Notes: generated by a model from the letters alone, not told the origin. A stretch of 8,190 nt of DNA from CAZNRY01 sp964575675 (GCA_964575675.1 CAZNRY010000171.1:1-8190), one strand, 5' to 3'; shown: positions 1 through 7,251, counted from the stretch's first letter. Made by a program: numbers and translations.

Positions 1-47
1 CAACAGCGCATCTGCCGCATTGCCCACGGGCGCCGAGCGAAGCGAGC

Positions 48-1901
48 CTACATCCCCTCTTCCGCCGCCTTCTTCCAGGGCTCTCCCAGCACGCCCTTCT
101 CGGAAGGATCGAACTGCGACGGCGGGCCGCCCCTCTCCGCGATGTACTTCTCCCGCTGCTCCTTGGCGGCCGTGAGCCCCTTCTGCAGAGTCAGTCGCAT
201 GCTCGCGTTGCTCTCGTGGACGATGGCCCACTGGAGATGCTCGATGCCTCGATCGACGTAGTGCGGCGCCCGAACATAGAGGAGTCCGAGGTTCCCGCGC
301 GCGCCTCGGTGATCCGGGTAGAAGAGGAGGGTTCGCTCTAACGCCTCGGCCGCCTCGCGGGTGCGGTCCTGCTTCATGAGGATGAGGGCGGCCAGGTAGT
401 TGGCTTTTCCGTCGATCATTCGCAGCGCGCGAACGTGCCGGGAGGCGACGGCCACCGGATCGAGAACCCGAAGCGCCTTCCCGAGCTCCTTCTGATTGAA
501 AAACGTCCACGACAGGTTCACCGATGCAAGGGCGAAGCCCGGCCGCAGAGAGAGCGCCTCCTCGTAATATTTCTGCGCCCCCGCATCGTCTCCCTTCACG
601 AACTTCTCGTTGCCCAGCTCGAAAAGGATCTGGGGGTTCCGAGGCCAACTGCGGTACGCGGCCTGCGTCAACGTCTCGTTGTCCGCAAAGTCGGGGACGC
701 GAAGGATCGTGCGGACGCCCAAGAGAAGCGCGATGCCGACGGCCACGCCGGCAAGAACCGGTCCCAGGTTTTCCTTCCGCTGCGCGATCCCTCTTCCCGC
801 GAGAAGCAGCAGCCCGACCCACCCCGGTAGGGCGAGGTAGAGGTTTCTCTCGCTGGCCGCCGTGCCGTTTTGGACGGCAAGAAGGGCCGGCGCGAGAAGC
901 GGAAGCAGCGCGAGCAGAACGAGCGGCGTGAGAGGAGAGCGTTGCTTCGACCTCACCACCGACCAGATCCCCGCGATGATCAGAAGATCTGCAAACGTCG
1001 TCAGGGCGGCGGTCGCCCACCACGGGGCGGCAAGGAGCCACGAATAGTCGTGACAGAGCCGTAGGGGAAAGAGCAGAACTCCCGCCTCGGCCCCGATGCC
1101 GGCCATCGCCTTCTCCAAGGCCTTCAGGTAGGGGACGGCCGTCAACGGATCGATCGCCGGGATCCGCCGGATCGACTCCGGTGTCGCAGCCAGCGCCGCG
1201 AACCTCCAGGCGAGCGCGATCGCCGTCCCGACGGCAACGGCCAGATAGACCTTTCTCCTCTCGCCGCGTTCGAAGCGCGGGTCGAGCATCATCAGTCCGA
1301 CCACGACCGGAAGCAGGAATCCGATCTCTTTGCTGAGCATCGACAGCGCGGCCAAGGCGGCGATCCCAACCGTCCCCCGCCGGTTCGCGGCGAACTGCCC
1401 GGGTCGACGGGGCGCTGCGGGATCCGGCAGGGCGAGCAGGCACCCCAGGAAGAAGATCGTGCTCAGAATCTCCGCGAGCCCTCCGAGATAGAGAACCGAT
1501 TGACTCGCCCCGGGATGGGCGACGAACAGGAGTCCTCCCAAGACGCCTGCAGGCCAGGACCCGAGCAATCGCCGAAGTAGAAGGAAGAGGAGGGCCCCCG
1601 CGACGCCGTGCAGGATGATCTGGTCGACCTGAAACTGCCCCCTGCGGAAGTCGTAGACCGCGTGCTCGATCGAACGCAGAACCGTTGCGACCGGCCTAAC
1701 TTGCTGGCGGTATTCCCCCGCCTGCCAGCGCCCGAGCAGGGTCAGTCCGATCTTCCCCTGCGCGACCGCTTCGTTGCCCCAGATCAACTCCTTTTCCGCG
1801 GGCAGTCGTGCGTGGTCATGGCCGCCCCGGTAGAGCAACAGGGAGACGAGAACCATCAGGAGCGCGGGGCCCCAGGCGAGGATCCTTCGCTTCACAGCCA
1901 T
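48..1901 (-). CDS. TMTC-like polytopic membrane protein with C-terminal TPR repeats
   Basis: The 617-residue product has an N-terminal hydrophobic segment (about residues 8-24) and many further membrane segments between about 97 and 400 (for example 97-127, 137-157, 178-206, 217-238, 299-314, 325-343, 357-369, 380-399). A soluble tail of TPR-like helices covers about 422-580; the clearest unit is FELGNEKFVKGDDAGAQKYY followed by EEALSLRP. The architecture and short motifs (AHPGASQSVLYLGGLAEILS at 128-147, LSKE at 189-192, FPLRLCHDYSW at 278-288, ERNLYL at 351-356) match the TMTC/DUF1736 group of GT-C-like proteins. Eukaryotic members are O-mannosyltransferases; bacterial ones are mostly uncharacterised. 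The paired acidic residues usual in the first extracytoplasmic loop of GT-C enzymes are not obvious here (only KELIWGNE near 37-44), so catalysis is uncertain. The ATG overlaps the end of the corA-like gene by 10 bp and has AGGAAGGG just upstream. This is the last gene of the cluster, ending in TAG near the window edge. Confidence 0.8.
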   Translation of the reverse strand: MAVKRRILAWGPALLMVLVSLLLYRGGHDHARLPAEKELIWGNEAVAQGKIGLTLLGRWQAGEYRQQVRPVATVLRSIEHAVYDFRRGQFQVDQIILHGVAGALLFLLLRRLLGSWPAGVLGGLLFVAHPGASQSVLYLGGLAEILSTIFFLGCLLALPDPAAPRRPGQFAANRRGTVGIAALAALSMLSKEIGFLLPVVVGLMMLDPRFERGERRKVYLAVAVGTAIALAWRFAALAATPESIRRIPAIDPLTAVPYLKALEKAMAGIGAEAGVLLFPLRLCHDYSWLLAAPWWATAALTTFADLLIIAGIWSVVRSKQRSPLTPLVLLALLPLLAPALLAVQNGTAASERNLYLALPGWVGLLLLAGRGIAQRKENLGPVLAGVAVGIALLLGVRTILRVPDFADNETLTQAAYRSWPRNPQILFELGNEKFVKGDDAGAQKYYEEALSLRPGFALASVNLSWTFFNQKELGKALRVLDPVAVASRHVRALRMIDGKANYLAALILMKQDRTREAAEALERTLLFYPDHRGARGNLGLLYVRAPHYVDRGIEHLQWAIVHESNASMRLTLQKGLTAAKEQREKYIAERGGPPSQFDPSEKGVLGEPWKKAAEEGM

Positions 1902-2881
1902 CCCTTCCTGCGGAAGAGGACAAGGAGGAACACCTCCACCGCGACCAAGAGCCCCGAGAGAATCCCCACCCCGAGCGGGTGATGGATGCCCGGAAGGTGC
2001 TCGAAGTTCATCCCGTAGAAACTCGTCGCAACGGTCAGCGGAAGTCCCAGCGTCGCCACGGCCGCAAGGATCTTCATGACCCGGTTCGTGCTCTCGGCCG
2101 CCTGGCCGAGATAGGTCTCGACCGCAGTATTGAGGAGCTCGCGATAGCGGTCGGCCGATTCGGTGATCCGCATCAGATGATCATAGACGTCCCTGAAGTA
2201 GGCTCGGACGGGGGGCGACACGCACGGATACTCCCGCCCGGCGAGGTGGCTCAGAACCTCCGCGTGCGGGATCAGGAATCTCCGGAGGTCGAGCAGCTGT
2301 CTTCGCGTCGAGAAGATCTCGGCTAGAAGCTCGGAGCGAGGAGACCCGAGAAGGTCCCGCTCGAGTTTTTCCATCTCGCGGTCGAACGACTCGAGCAGGG
2401 GGAAGTAGCTGTCGACAAGCCCATCGAGCAGCGCGTGGAGCAGATGATCCGACCCGCGCTCCATCGGGATCCGCCCCTTCCGGCAGCGCTCGTTCACGTC
2501 ATGGATGGCCGCGACCGGTTCTTCGTGGAAGGTCACAAGATATCCCCGTCCCAAGAAGATGTCGACCTCGAGCGGCGTGAAGCGCGTTCCCCCTTCTGAT
2601 CGGATCCCGAAGGCGACAACGAAGATGTGATCGTCGTACTCCTCGAGCTTCGGCCTCTGCATCGCGTGGTAGACATCTTCCAGCGCGAGCGGATGGAACG
2701 GAAAGAGCGACTGGATCTGAGCAATCTGCTCCGGATCGGGATCCTCGACGTCGATCCATATCGGATGACCCGCATCGACCTCTCGCCGGATTTCGTCGAC
2801 CCCTGTGATCAGCGCGGCGGGGACATCCGGCCCCGCATCGGACAGCGCGAGAATGGGGCGTCCGACCGATTGACTACTCAT
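1892..2881 (-). CDS. corA: CorA-family Mg2+/Co2+ transport protein
   Basis: A 329-residue CorA-type divalent-cation channel that would sit in the inner membrane as a pentamer and import Mg2+ (or Co2+/Ni2+). The N-terminal cytoplasmic domain contains IWIDVEDPDPEQI (41-53) and HPLALEDVYHAMQRPKLEEY (63-82), both typical of CorA. A long helical region follows (about 145-265). Two C-terminal membrane helices (about 270-289 and 303-323) flank the diagnostic pore motif YGMN (289-292), and the chain ends in the usual short basic tail RRKGWL. The ATG at 2881 is preferred over in-frame codons further upstream: GAGAGG lies 4-5 nt before it, the residues beyond it are low-complexity Arg-rich and unlike CorA, and the longer version would overlap the CDF gene by more than 150 bp. 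The chosen start overlaps the CDF stop by 8 bp (ATGAGTAG), which indicates coupled translation. Length is normal for the family. Ion specificity cannot be read from sequence. Confidence 0.93.
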   Translation of the reverse strand: MSSQSVGRPILALSDAGPDVPAALITGVDEIRREVDAGHPIWIDVEDPDPEQIAQIQSLFPFHPLALEDVYHAMQRPKLEEYDDHIFVVAFGIRSEGGTRFTPLEVDIFLGRGYLVTFHEEPVAAIHDVNERCRKGRIPMERGSDHLLHALLDGLVDSYFPLLESFDREMEKLERDLLGSPRSELLAEIFSTRRQLLDLRRFLIPHAEVLSHLAGREYPCVSPPVRAYFRDVYDHLMRITESADRYRELLNTAVETYLGQAAESTNRVMKILAAVATLGLPLTVATSFYGMNFEHLPGIHHPLGVGILSGLLVAVEVFLLVLFRRKGWL

Positions 2882-3782
2882 CGATCCTCTCGCAGATCGG
2901 ACCCGGGTGGCCCGATTCGCTTTCTTCGCCCGGCCCCTCGATTTCGATCGTGCAGTGATCGATCCCGAACCGGCTGTGGAGCATCGCCCTCGCCAGGTCC
3001 TTCCTGGCCGGACCATTCTCGACGCGATCCACGACAAGGTGCACGGTGAGGGTATCGAAGTCGCTGCCGATGCGCCAAACGTGCAGATCGTGCATCCCGA
3101 TCACTCCGCCGATACCTTTGAGCGCGCTTTCGACCTCGGGCAGCCGGATGTGTTTCGGCACCCCTTCGAGCAGGATGTGGACACTCTCCCTGACGAGATG
3201 GACTCCGCTGATCAATATCAGGATCCCGATCGCGAAGCTCGCGATCGCGTCCGCCCTCATCCAGCCCGTGTAGCGTATGACCAGCCCGGCCGCGATCGCC
3301 CCGATGCTTCCCAGCGCATCTCCCAGAACATGCAGGAATGCCCCGCGAATTCCCATGTTCCGGCGGCTCTGATCGTGAAGGAGGGCCAACCCGACCAGGT
3401 TGACGCACAGACCCAGAGCCGCCACGGCGAGCATGAGGCCGGCCCGAACCTGGGGCGGTTGGAACAACCGGTGGTAGGCCTGGAACTCCACGACCACGGC
3501 GACCCCGCACAGGATCGCGCCGTTCGCCAGGGCGGAGACGATCTCCAGGCGCCGGTACCCGAAACTTCGGCGGGAATCCGGTGGGCGCTTCATCTGGGTG
3601 AGCGCGACCAGAGCGAGGGAAAGCGCGGTCACGTCCGAGAGCATGTGCCCTGCATCGGAGAGAAGCGCCAGGCTGTTCGAGAGCACTCCGCCGACCAGCT
3701 CGACCAGCAAGAACCCGCCCGTCAGAACGAGAACCCACTTGAGGTGCCGCGTGGACGGCGGGGAATGCGTGTGCCCGTTCAT
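2874..3782 (-). CDS. Cation diffusion facilitator (CzcD/ZitB-type) efflux protein
   Basis: A 302-residue CDF transporter expected to export Zn2+ (possibly also Co2+ or Cd2+) across the inner membrane in exchange for protons. Six membrane segments are seen, at about 14-33, 37-62, 82-100, 115-135, 148-169 and 180-197. The transport site is intact: DAGHMLSD (43-50) gives His46/Asp50 in the second helix, and HVLGD (151-155) gives His151/Asp155 in the fifth. The two His/Asp pairs are the signature of Zn-selective CDFs. The cytoplasmic C-terminal domain carries MHDLHVW (230-236) and HLVV (248-251), conserved metal-binding and dimer-interface positions. The His-rich loops of many ZitB/CzcD proteins are nearly absent; only a short HTHS remains at the N-terminus. 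The ATG overlaps the stop of the PLP-enzyme gene by 4 bp (ATGA) and lacks a strong ribosome site of its own, so coupling to upstream translation is likely. Confidence 0.93.
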   Translation of the reverse strand: MNGHTHSPPSTRHLKWVLVLTGGFLLVELVGGVLSNSLALLSDAGHMLSDVTALSLALVALTQMKRPPDSRRSFGYRRLEIVSALANGAILCGVAVVVEFQAYHRLFQPPQVRAGLMLAVAALGLCVNLVGLALLHDQSRRNMGIRGAFLHVLGDALGSIGAIAAGLVIRYTGWMRADAIASFAIGILILISGVHLVRESVHILLEGVPKHIRLPEVESALKGIGGVIGMHDLHVWRIGSDFDTLTVHLVVDRVENGPARKDLARAMLHSRFGIDHCTIEIEGPGEESESGHPGPICERIDE

Positions 3783-5002
3783 CCCTGACGGCCCCCAACC
3801 CCTTGCAGCGCCGTGCCGATGTCGTCGAGCAGATCCTCGACATCTTCCAGCCCGACCGAGATGCGGACCAGGCTATCGCGGATCCCGAGCGCGTCCCGCT
3901 CCTGCTGCGCGATCATTCGATGACTCGACGTCGCCGGATGAGTCGCCATGCTCTCGACCCCGCCCAGGCTGGCGCCGAGCCGGATCGTTCGGAGTCCCCT
4001 CATGAATCGGAGCGCGCCTTCCCGCCCTCCCGTCAGATCGAGGGCGAGCATGCCGCCGAAGGCAGACATCTGCCTCTTCGCGATCTCGTGCTCGGGATGC
4101 TCGTCGAGCCCTGGATAGTGGACCTTCTCGACGCCATCGCGCCGCCGAAGGAACTCGGCGATCGCAAGGGCCGTGGTGGACTGGACGCGGACGCGAACCG
4201 CGAGGGTCATCAGCCCCCGATTGAGAAGCCAGGCGGCGAAGGGATCGGGGACGGCGCCTTGGCACCTGCGGACCTCATCGATTCCTTGCTCGACTCGCTC
4301 TCCGCCGATCACGGCGCCGAGGGTAAGATCCGAATGCCCACCCAGATACTTCGTGGCGCTGTGGATGACGAGATCGGCGCCCCATCCAAGAGGATTCTGC
4401 AACACCGGGGTGGCGAATGTGTTGTCAACGACGACCCGCGCGCCCGCCTCCCGGGCCAGCCGGACCGTGCCGGGTCCATCGATGAGCCGCAGAAGAGGGT
4501 TCGTCGGCGTCTCGAAATAGAGGGCGGCGGGCTTGTCGCGGAGGGCGCGTGCGAGGTCCGCGGAATCGGTCAGGTCCGCCCGTTCCCACGAAACGCCGAG
4601 CCGTGGGAGAAGACGGGCGAACAACTCGCTGGTTCCACCATAGAGATCGCGCGCCGTCAGAAGCAGATCGCCGCGCTCAAGGGAGGACCAAATGGCCGCA
4701 TGGATCGCTGCCATCCCTGACGCGAACAGCCGGGCGGAGCTCCCGCCCTCGAGGGCCGCGAGCTTTCGCTCGACCTGCTGGATGGTTGGGTTCCCGTACC
4801 GCGTGTAAACGAAGCCGGGACGCTTCCCCTCGAATACCTCGATCATCTCTTCCGGCGTGTCGAACGAGAAGACGCTCGACTGGACGAGCGGGGACGAGAG
4901 CGGCGAGCCGGTGAGCCCGGCCGCAGGCGGGACGACGGGTCCGTGAATCGCCCGAGTCGACGCGCCTCGCAGGCGCTCCGCGCGAGATGGCGGTTCCACC
5001 AT
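3779..5002 (-). CDS. Cys/Met-metabolism PLP enzyme (cystathionine gamma-synthase/lyase family)
   Basis: A 407-residue cytosolic PLP enzyme of fold type I acting on sulfur amino acids by transsulfuration. The phosphate-binding YTRYGNPT of the neighbouring subunit (Tyr67/Arg69), the ring-stacking tyrosine in DLYGGT (Tyr122), the pyridine-N aspartate in DNTFATP (Asp193) and the Schiff-base lysine in SATKYLGGHSD (Lys218) are all present. The C-terminal substrate region LGGVESMATHPATSSH (about 346-361) has the Glu seen in cystathionine gamma-synthases and gamma-lyases rather than the form typical of O-acetylhomoserine sulfhydrylases. Synthase, lyase and methionine gamma-lyase activities cannot be separated by eye, so no gene symbol is given. 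ATG at 5002 is chosen over an adjacent in-frame TTG at 5005, because GGAGG abuts that TTG and leaves only 3 nt before the ATG, a rather short spacing. It is the first gene of the overlapping cluster and is separated from the lipoprotein gene by a 117-bp leader with a hairpin. Confidence 0.92.
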   Translation of the reverse strand: MVEPPSRAERLRGASTRAIHGPVVPPAAGLTGSPLSSPLVQSSVFSFDTPEEMIEVFEGKRPGFVYTRYGNPTIQQVERKLAALEGGSSARLFASGMAAIHAAIWSSLERGDLLLTARDLYGGTSELFARLLPRLGVSWERADLTDSADLARALRDKPAALYFETPTNPLLRLIDGPGTVRLAREAGARVVVDNTFATPVLQNPLGWGADLVIHSATKYLGGHSDLTLGAVIGGERVEQGIDEVRRCQGAVPDPFAAWLLNRGLMTLAVRVRVQSTTALAIAEFLRRRDGVEKVHYPGLDEHPEHEIAKRQMSAFGGMLALDLTGGREGALRFMRGLRTIRLGASLGGVESMATHPATSSHRMIAQQERDALGIRDSLVRISVGLEDVEDLLDDIGTALQGVGGRQG

Positions 5003-5052
5003 CAACCTCCGGCCGACCCCGCGGCGGCAACCTGATTCCTTCCGTCGCGCAA

Positions 5053-5085
5053 GGGCCGTCGCGATATCGATCTGCGCGACGGCCC
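5053..5085 (-). terminator. Perfect 11-bp GC hairpin between lipoprotein and PLP-enzyme genes (weak terminator or attenuator)
   Basis: The arms GGGCCGTCGCG (5053-5063) and CGCGACGGCCC (5075-5085) are perfect reverse complements around an 11-nt loop. The hairpin lies 35 nt after the lipoprotein stop and about 43 nt before the ribosome site of the PLP-enzyme gene. On the minus strand it is followed only by TTGCG, not a U-tract, so it is a poor classical terminator. An 8-nt copy of one arm (CCGTCGCG, 5042-5049) follows and could compete for the same partner, which would allow two alternative structures. Confidence 0.45.
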
Positions 5086-5119
5086 GTCGGTGTTCCGCTG
5101 CGGGTATGCCGGCTTCCGC

Positions 5120-6700
5120 CTACGGTTTTGTATAAACGGTGCGGAACCCGATCTGATCGGAAGACAGATCGGGTTCACTTGCGGTCCGGGCGGTGACGCG
5201 AACCCCCCGCATGCTGGCGAGGTAGCTCCCTCCCCGAATCACGCGCATGTCCCCGGTGACCGGTCCTTCCGGGTTGATCTGCGGCAAGGATGGGTAGGAG
5301 CCATACCAGTCCTTGACCCACTCGCTCGCGTTCCCGGAGAGATCGAGGATCCCCCAAGGACTCTGTGCATTCGGGTAGGATCCGATCGGGCGCAGCGTCC
5401 GGGTCCCGCTGTCGACGTAGTTCGCCTGATCGGGCGTGATCGTCTTCCCCCACGGGTAGTTGAACTCGACCGAGTCGGCCTTTGCGGCGATTTCCCACTC
5501 GTGCTCGGTCGGAAGTCTCAACCCATAGTGCTCGGCATACGTTTTCGCTCCGAACCAGGTCACGCCGACGACGGGGCGCGTTCGCTTGTCCGCGTCCACC
5601 GCGATCGAATCTCCCGTCGGATCGTAATGGAGTGCCGAGTAGCTGAGATCAAGGATCTTCACCTCATCGCCCACGCTCGGGCGGTGCGTGAGGATGTTCC
5701 CATCCCTGCGGATCTCGGGCGCCTCGCCGGCCATCGCTTCCTTCAGATACTTCAGATAGAGACGGTTGGAAACCTCGGTCCTCTCGACGTAGAAATCCGC
5801 CGTCAGTCGCACGGAATGCACCGGAAGCTCGTTCCGGGTCGCGAGCGACGCATCGTAGGTTCCCACCCGATACACCCCGGCCGAAATGAGGATCATGTTC
5901 CCCGGTTCCGGGGGCTCCGGGTCGCGGCCGCCAGCGGGCGCCACGCCCACCAGTTGCGTTGTCGTGCCGACCGAGTCGGGCAGGTACGTGTTCTTCGCCT
6001 CGAGTTTCGCCGTGTAGACGCGGGCCCGGCTGTACTTGAACTCGACGGGAATCGATGCCTTCAAGCCCTCGCTCCAATCGCGATCCCAGACGCCGTCTCC
6101 GTCAAAGTCCCATCGCACGCTGATCTCGGTCGGAGCATCCACGCTGTCCGATGTGTCCTCTGCATTGAACACGAACAATGTGTCAACCGTGCCCTGCGTC
6201 GGGGTGACGAAGAACCGCGCGAGTGGCGGCCTTAGGTCGCCGCCGAGGTTGAGGACCTTGAGGATGACGAGGTCCGAGCGGGTGGCGTTGTCCGCCGAAT
6301 CGAAGGCGCGCGCGAAGATGCGCACGCGGGTACCGTTGCGGATCGTGCGAATGCTCCACCGCGCGCCATACACCGGAACCCCCGGAGGCGCATGGATCGA
6401 GTCGGGTACCGGATTGAGCGGCTCCTCGGCCGACTTGATCAGGGTCGCATTCAGCGTGGTCTCGGGCGCGCCCCACAGTTCGACCTTGGAGACCCCGCTG
6501 TTGTCCGTCGCCGTGACGTAGATGTCGACGTAGTCGGAAACCTCGTCGGGCGTGGTGCCGGACATGACCGGACGGATGAACTCCACCGACGGTCCAACCT
6601 TGTCCTGGCTCGACGTGACCGAGTCCTCGGAGCAGGAACTTGTGAGCAGAATCCCGTAGCCAAGAAGGCAAGCAATCATGATCCGATACGTGCGAAGCAT
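5120..6700 (-). CDS. Predicted lipoprotein: Ig-like domain, PKD-like domain, SUMF1/FGE-sulfatase domain
   Basis: A 526-residue secreted protein. The N-terminus MLRTYRIMIACLLGYGILL followed by TSSC is a lipoprotein-type signal, with Cys23 the likely lipidated residue, although Thr at -3 is not ideal. Residues about 36-150 form an Ig-like domain (YVDIYVTATDNSGVSKVELW). Residues about 155-252 form a PKD-like domain with a Ca-binding-like stretch WDFDGDGVWDRD (197-208). Residues about 267-523 are a SUMF1/FGE-type domain with RLPTEHEWEIAA (395-406), PWG (416-418), DLSGNASEWVKDWYG (453-467) and RGGSY (489-493). In true formylglycine-generating enzymes two cysteines follow GGSY; here the stretch reads GGSYLASMRGVRV, and the whole domain has no cysteine. 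It is therefore unlikely to be a copper-dependent sulfatase activator and is more likely structural or ligand-binding, as in GldJ/GldK-like lipoproteins. ATG at 6700 is preferred over an upstream GTG at 6721 because GGAGG lies 7 nt before it. A sigma70-like promoter lies about 90 bp upstream. Confidence 0.88.
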   Translation of the reverse strand: MLRTYRIMIACLLGYGILLTSSCSEDSVTSSQDKVGPSVEFIRPVMSGTTPDEVSDYVDIYVTATDNSGVSKVELWGAPETTLNATLIKSAEEPLNPVPDSIHAPPGVPVYGARWSIRTIRNGTRVRIFARAFDSADNATRSDLVILKVLNLGGDLRPPLARFFVTPTQGTVDTLFVFNAEDTSDSVDAPTEISVRWDFDGDGVWDRDWSEGLKASIPVEFKYSRARVYTAKLEAKNTYLPDSVGTTTQLVGVAPAGGRDPEPPEPGNMILISAGVYRVGTYDASLATRNELPVHSVRLTADFYVERTEVSNRLYLKYLKEAMAGEAPEIRRDGNILTHRPSVGDEVKILDLSYSALHYDPTGDSIAVDADKRTRPVVGVTWFGAKTYAEHYGLRLPTEHEWEIAAKADSVEFNYPWGKTITPDQANYVDSGTRTLRPIGSYPNAQSPWGILDLSGNASEWVKDWYGSYPSLPQINPEGPVTGDMRVIRGGSYLASMRGVRVTARTASEPDLSSDQIGFRTVYTKP

Positions 6701-6786
6701 CCCTCCCCCTCCAGCGCTCACCCCAACCCCGTGGCGGCGGACACAACCAGTTCTTTCGGGAGCCGATCGGGCAGATCCTCTAACGG

Positions 6787-6816
6787 ACTATAGACTTCGC
6801 CCTTCGGTTCCGTCAA
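6787..6816 (-). promoter_or_regulatory. Sigma70-like promoter for the lipoprotein gene
   Basis: On the minus strand TTGACG (6811-6816) and TATAGT (6787-6792) each match the -35 and -10 consensus at 5 of 6 bases and are separated by 18 bp. Transcription would start near 6780, giving a leader of about 80 nt before the ATG at 6700. It is the best promoter-like pair seen upstream of the minus-strand cluster. Confidence 0.55.
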
Positions 6817-6852
6817 CGACGGGGGGGACCCGCCCGTCGAGCCCGCCGGGCT
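6817..6852. repeat. Two adjacent hairpins abutting the -35 box
   Basis: CGACGGG (6817-6823) pairs with CCCGTCG (6833-6839) across a 9-nt loop, and AGCCC (6840-6844) pairs with GGGCT (6848-6852) across a 3-nt loop. The first stem ends one base from the candidate -35 hexamer, so it could be an operator or the end of an incoming transcript. No U-tract follows on either strand. Confidence 0.35.
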
Positions 6853-6888
6853 GCCCTGACCGAACCTGCCAGGCTCGGGATGACTGGG

Positions 6889-6939
6889 CCGCATTTCTCA
6901 CCAGCATTCTGCTGCGACGAACGGTGGTCAGAAATGCGG
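6889..6939. repeat. 15-bp inverted repeat with one mismatch
   Basis: The arm at 6889-6903 (CCGCATTTCTCACCA) and the arm at 6925-6939 (TGGTCAGAAATGCGG) pair at 14 of 15 positions; the exception is C6899 opposite C6929. The loop is 21 nt. The right arm is followed on the plus strand by a pyrimidine-rich stretch (GGTTTCACTTTTCC). The loop is long for an intrinsic terminator. A protein-binding site, a structured RNA or a remnant mobile end are all possible. Confidence 0.6.
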
Positions 6940-6951
6940 GCTAGGTTTCAC

Positions 6952-7136
6952 TTTTCCACATTCTTTCCACATCTCTGTCCAGAACGGGGTTGCCGGGAGT
7001 TCGTACACGGTGCGCGGCGGGTCGACTCTATCCCAGGGGGGCGGCAAAGGCCGGGCTACCAGGGCCGCCCGCTGTGGAAAACGTGTGGATCTTGTGGTGT
7101 AGTGTGTTATTTTACAACGGGTTAACGAACTAACAT
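6952..7136. promoter_or_regulatory. DnaA-box-like cluster with AT-rich tract (possible replication origin element)
   Basis: TTTTCCACA (6952-6960) and CTTTCCACA (6963-6971) lie 11 bp apart on the plus strand. Their opposed partners TGTGGAAAA (7073-7081) and TGTGGATCT (7084-7092) are also 11 bp apart. The outer motif on each side fits the relaxed DnaA-box form TT(A/T)TNCACA exactly; the other two are degenerate. The flank at about 7095-7136 is roughly 64% A+T in a GC-rich window and contains GTTATTTTACA and GTTAACGAACTAAC. Paired boxes in helical phase beside an AT-rich stretch resemble a bacterial origin or DnaA regulatory site. Against a chromosomal origin, no dnaA, dnaN, gidA or parA gene is nearby in the window, and the AT-rich tract is short. 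Confidence 0.4.
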
Positions 7137-7251
7137 CTCGTACTGGACGGGGGGGCGCCGTGGACGCCCCGCTGCGGATGGAGGGCTTCGCGGTCACGTG
7201 CCCGCCTGATCTGTGCCATGCCTGCCACACACGCTGCGCCCTGGTTATGCC
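7130..7251 (-). repeat. Second GGCATAAC core site, possible attC-like element after the toxin gene
   Basis: On the minus strand GGCATAACC (7243-7251) begins 5 nt after the toxin stop codon and repeats the core of the 55-bp palindrome upstream of the antitoxin. Just inside it, GGGCGC-AG-CGTG can pair with CACGGCGCCC about 95 nt later, and a GTTAGTT sequence (about 7129-7135) could act as a degenerate right-hand core. The total length of about 120 nt falls in the attC range, but the two sides are asymmetric and the right core is poor. Only the repeated core is certain. Confidence 0.3.

Noticed and set aside
1..47. Possible terminator after the last gene of the cluster
   Set aside because: Only very short self-complementary pieces and no T-tract are visible before the window ends.
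2882..3037. Upstream extension of the CorA-like gene to a start at 3037
   Set aside because: The extra 52 residues are Arg-rich frame-shadow sequence of the CDF gene, and the ATG at 2881 has its own ribosome site and normal CorA length.
2907..3788. Long plus-strand open frame opposite the CDF gene (293 codons)
   Set aside because: It is antisense to a clearly conserved transporter, has no recognisable motif, and is explained by high GC content.
5090..6235. Long plus-strand open frame opposite the SUMF1 lipoprotein gene (381 codons)
   Set aside because: Low-complexity, Arg/Asp/His-rich product without domain motifs; the opposite strand encodes a recognisable multi-domain protein.
7103..7111. 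TGTGTTATT as an additional DnaA box
   Set aside because: Only the first four bases agree with TGTGGATAA, so it was not counted.
6880..7125. Small plus-strand open frame through the intergenic region
   Set aside because: It runs through the inverted repeat and DnaA-like boxes, lacks a ribosome site, and gives no recognisable protein.
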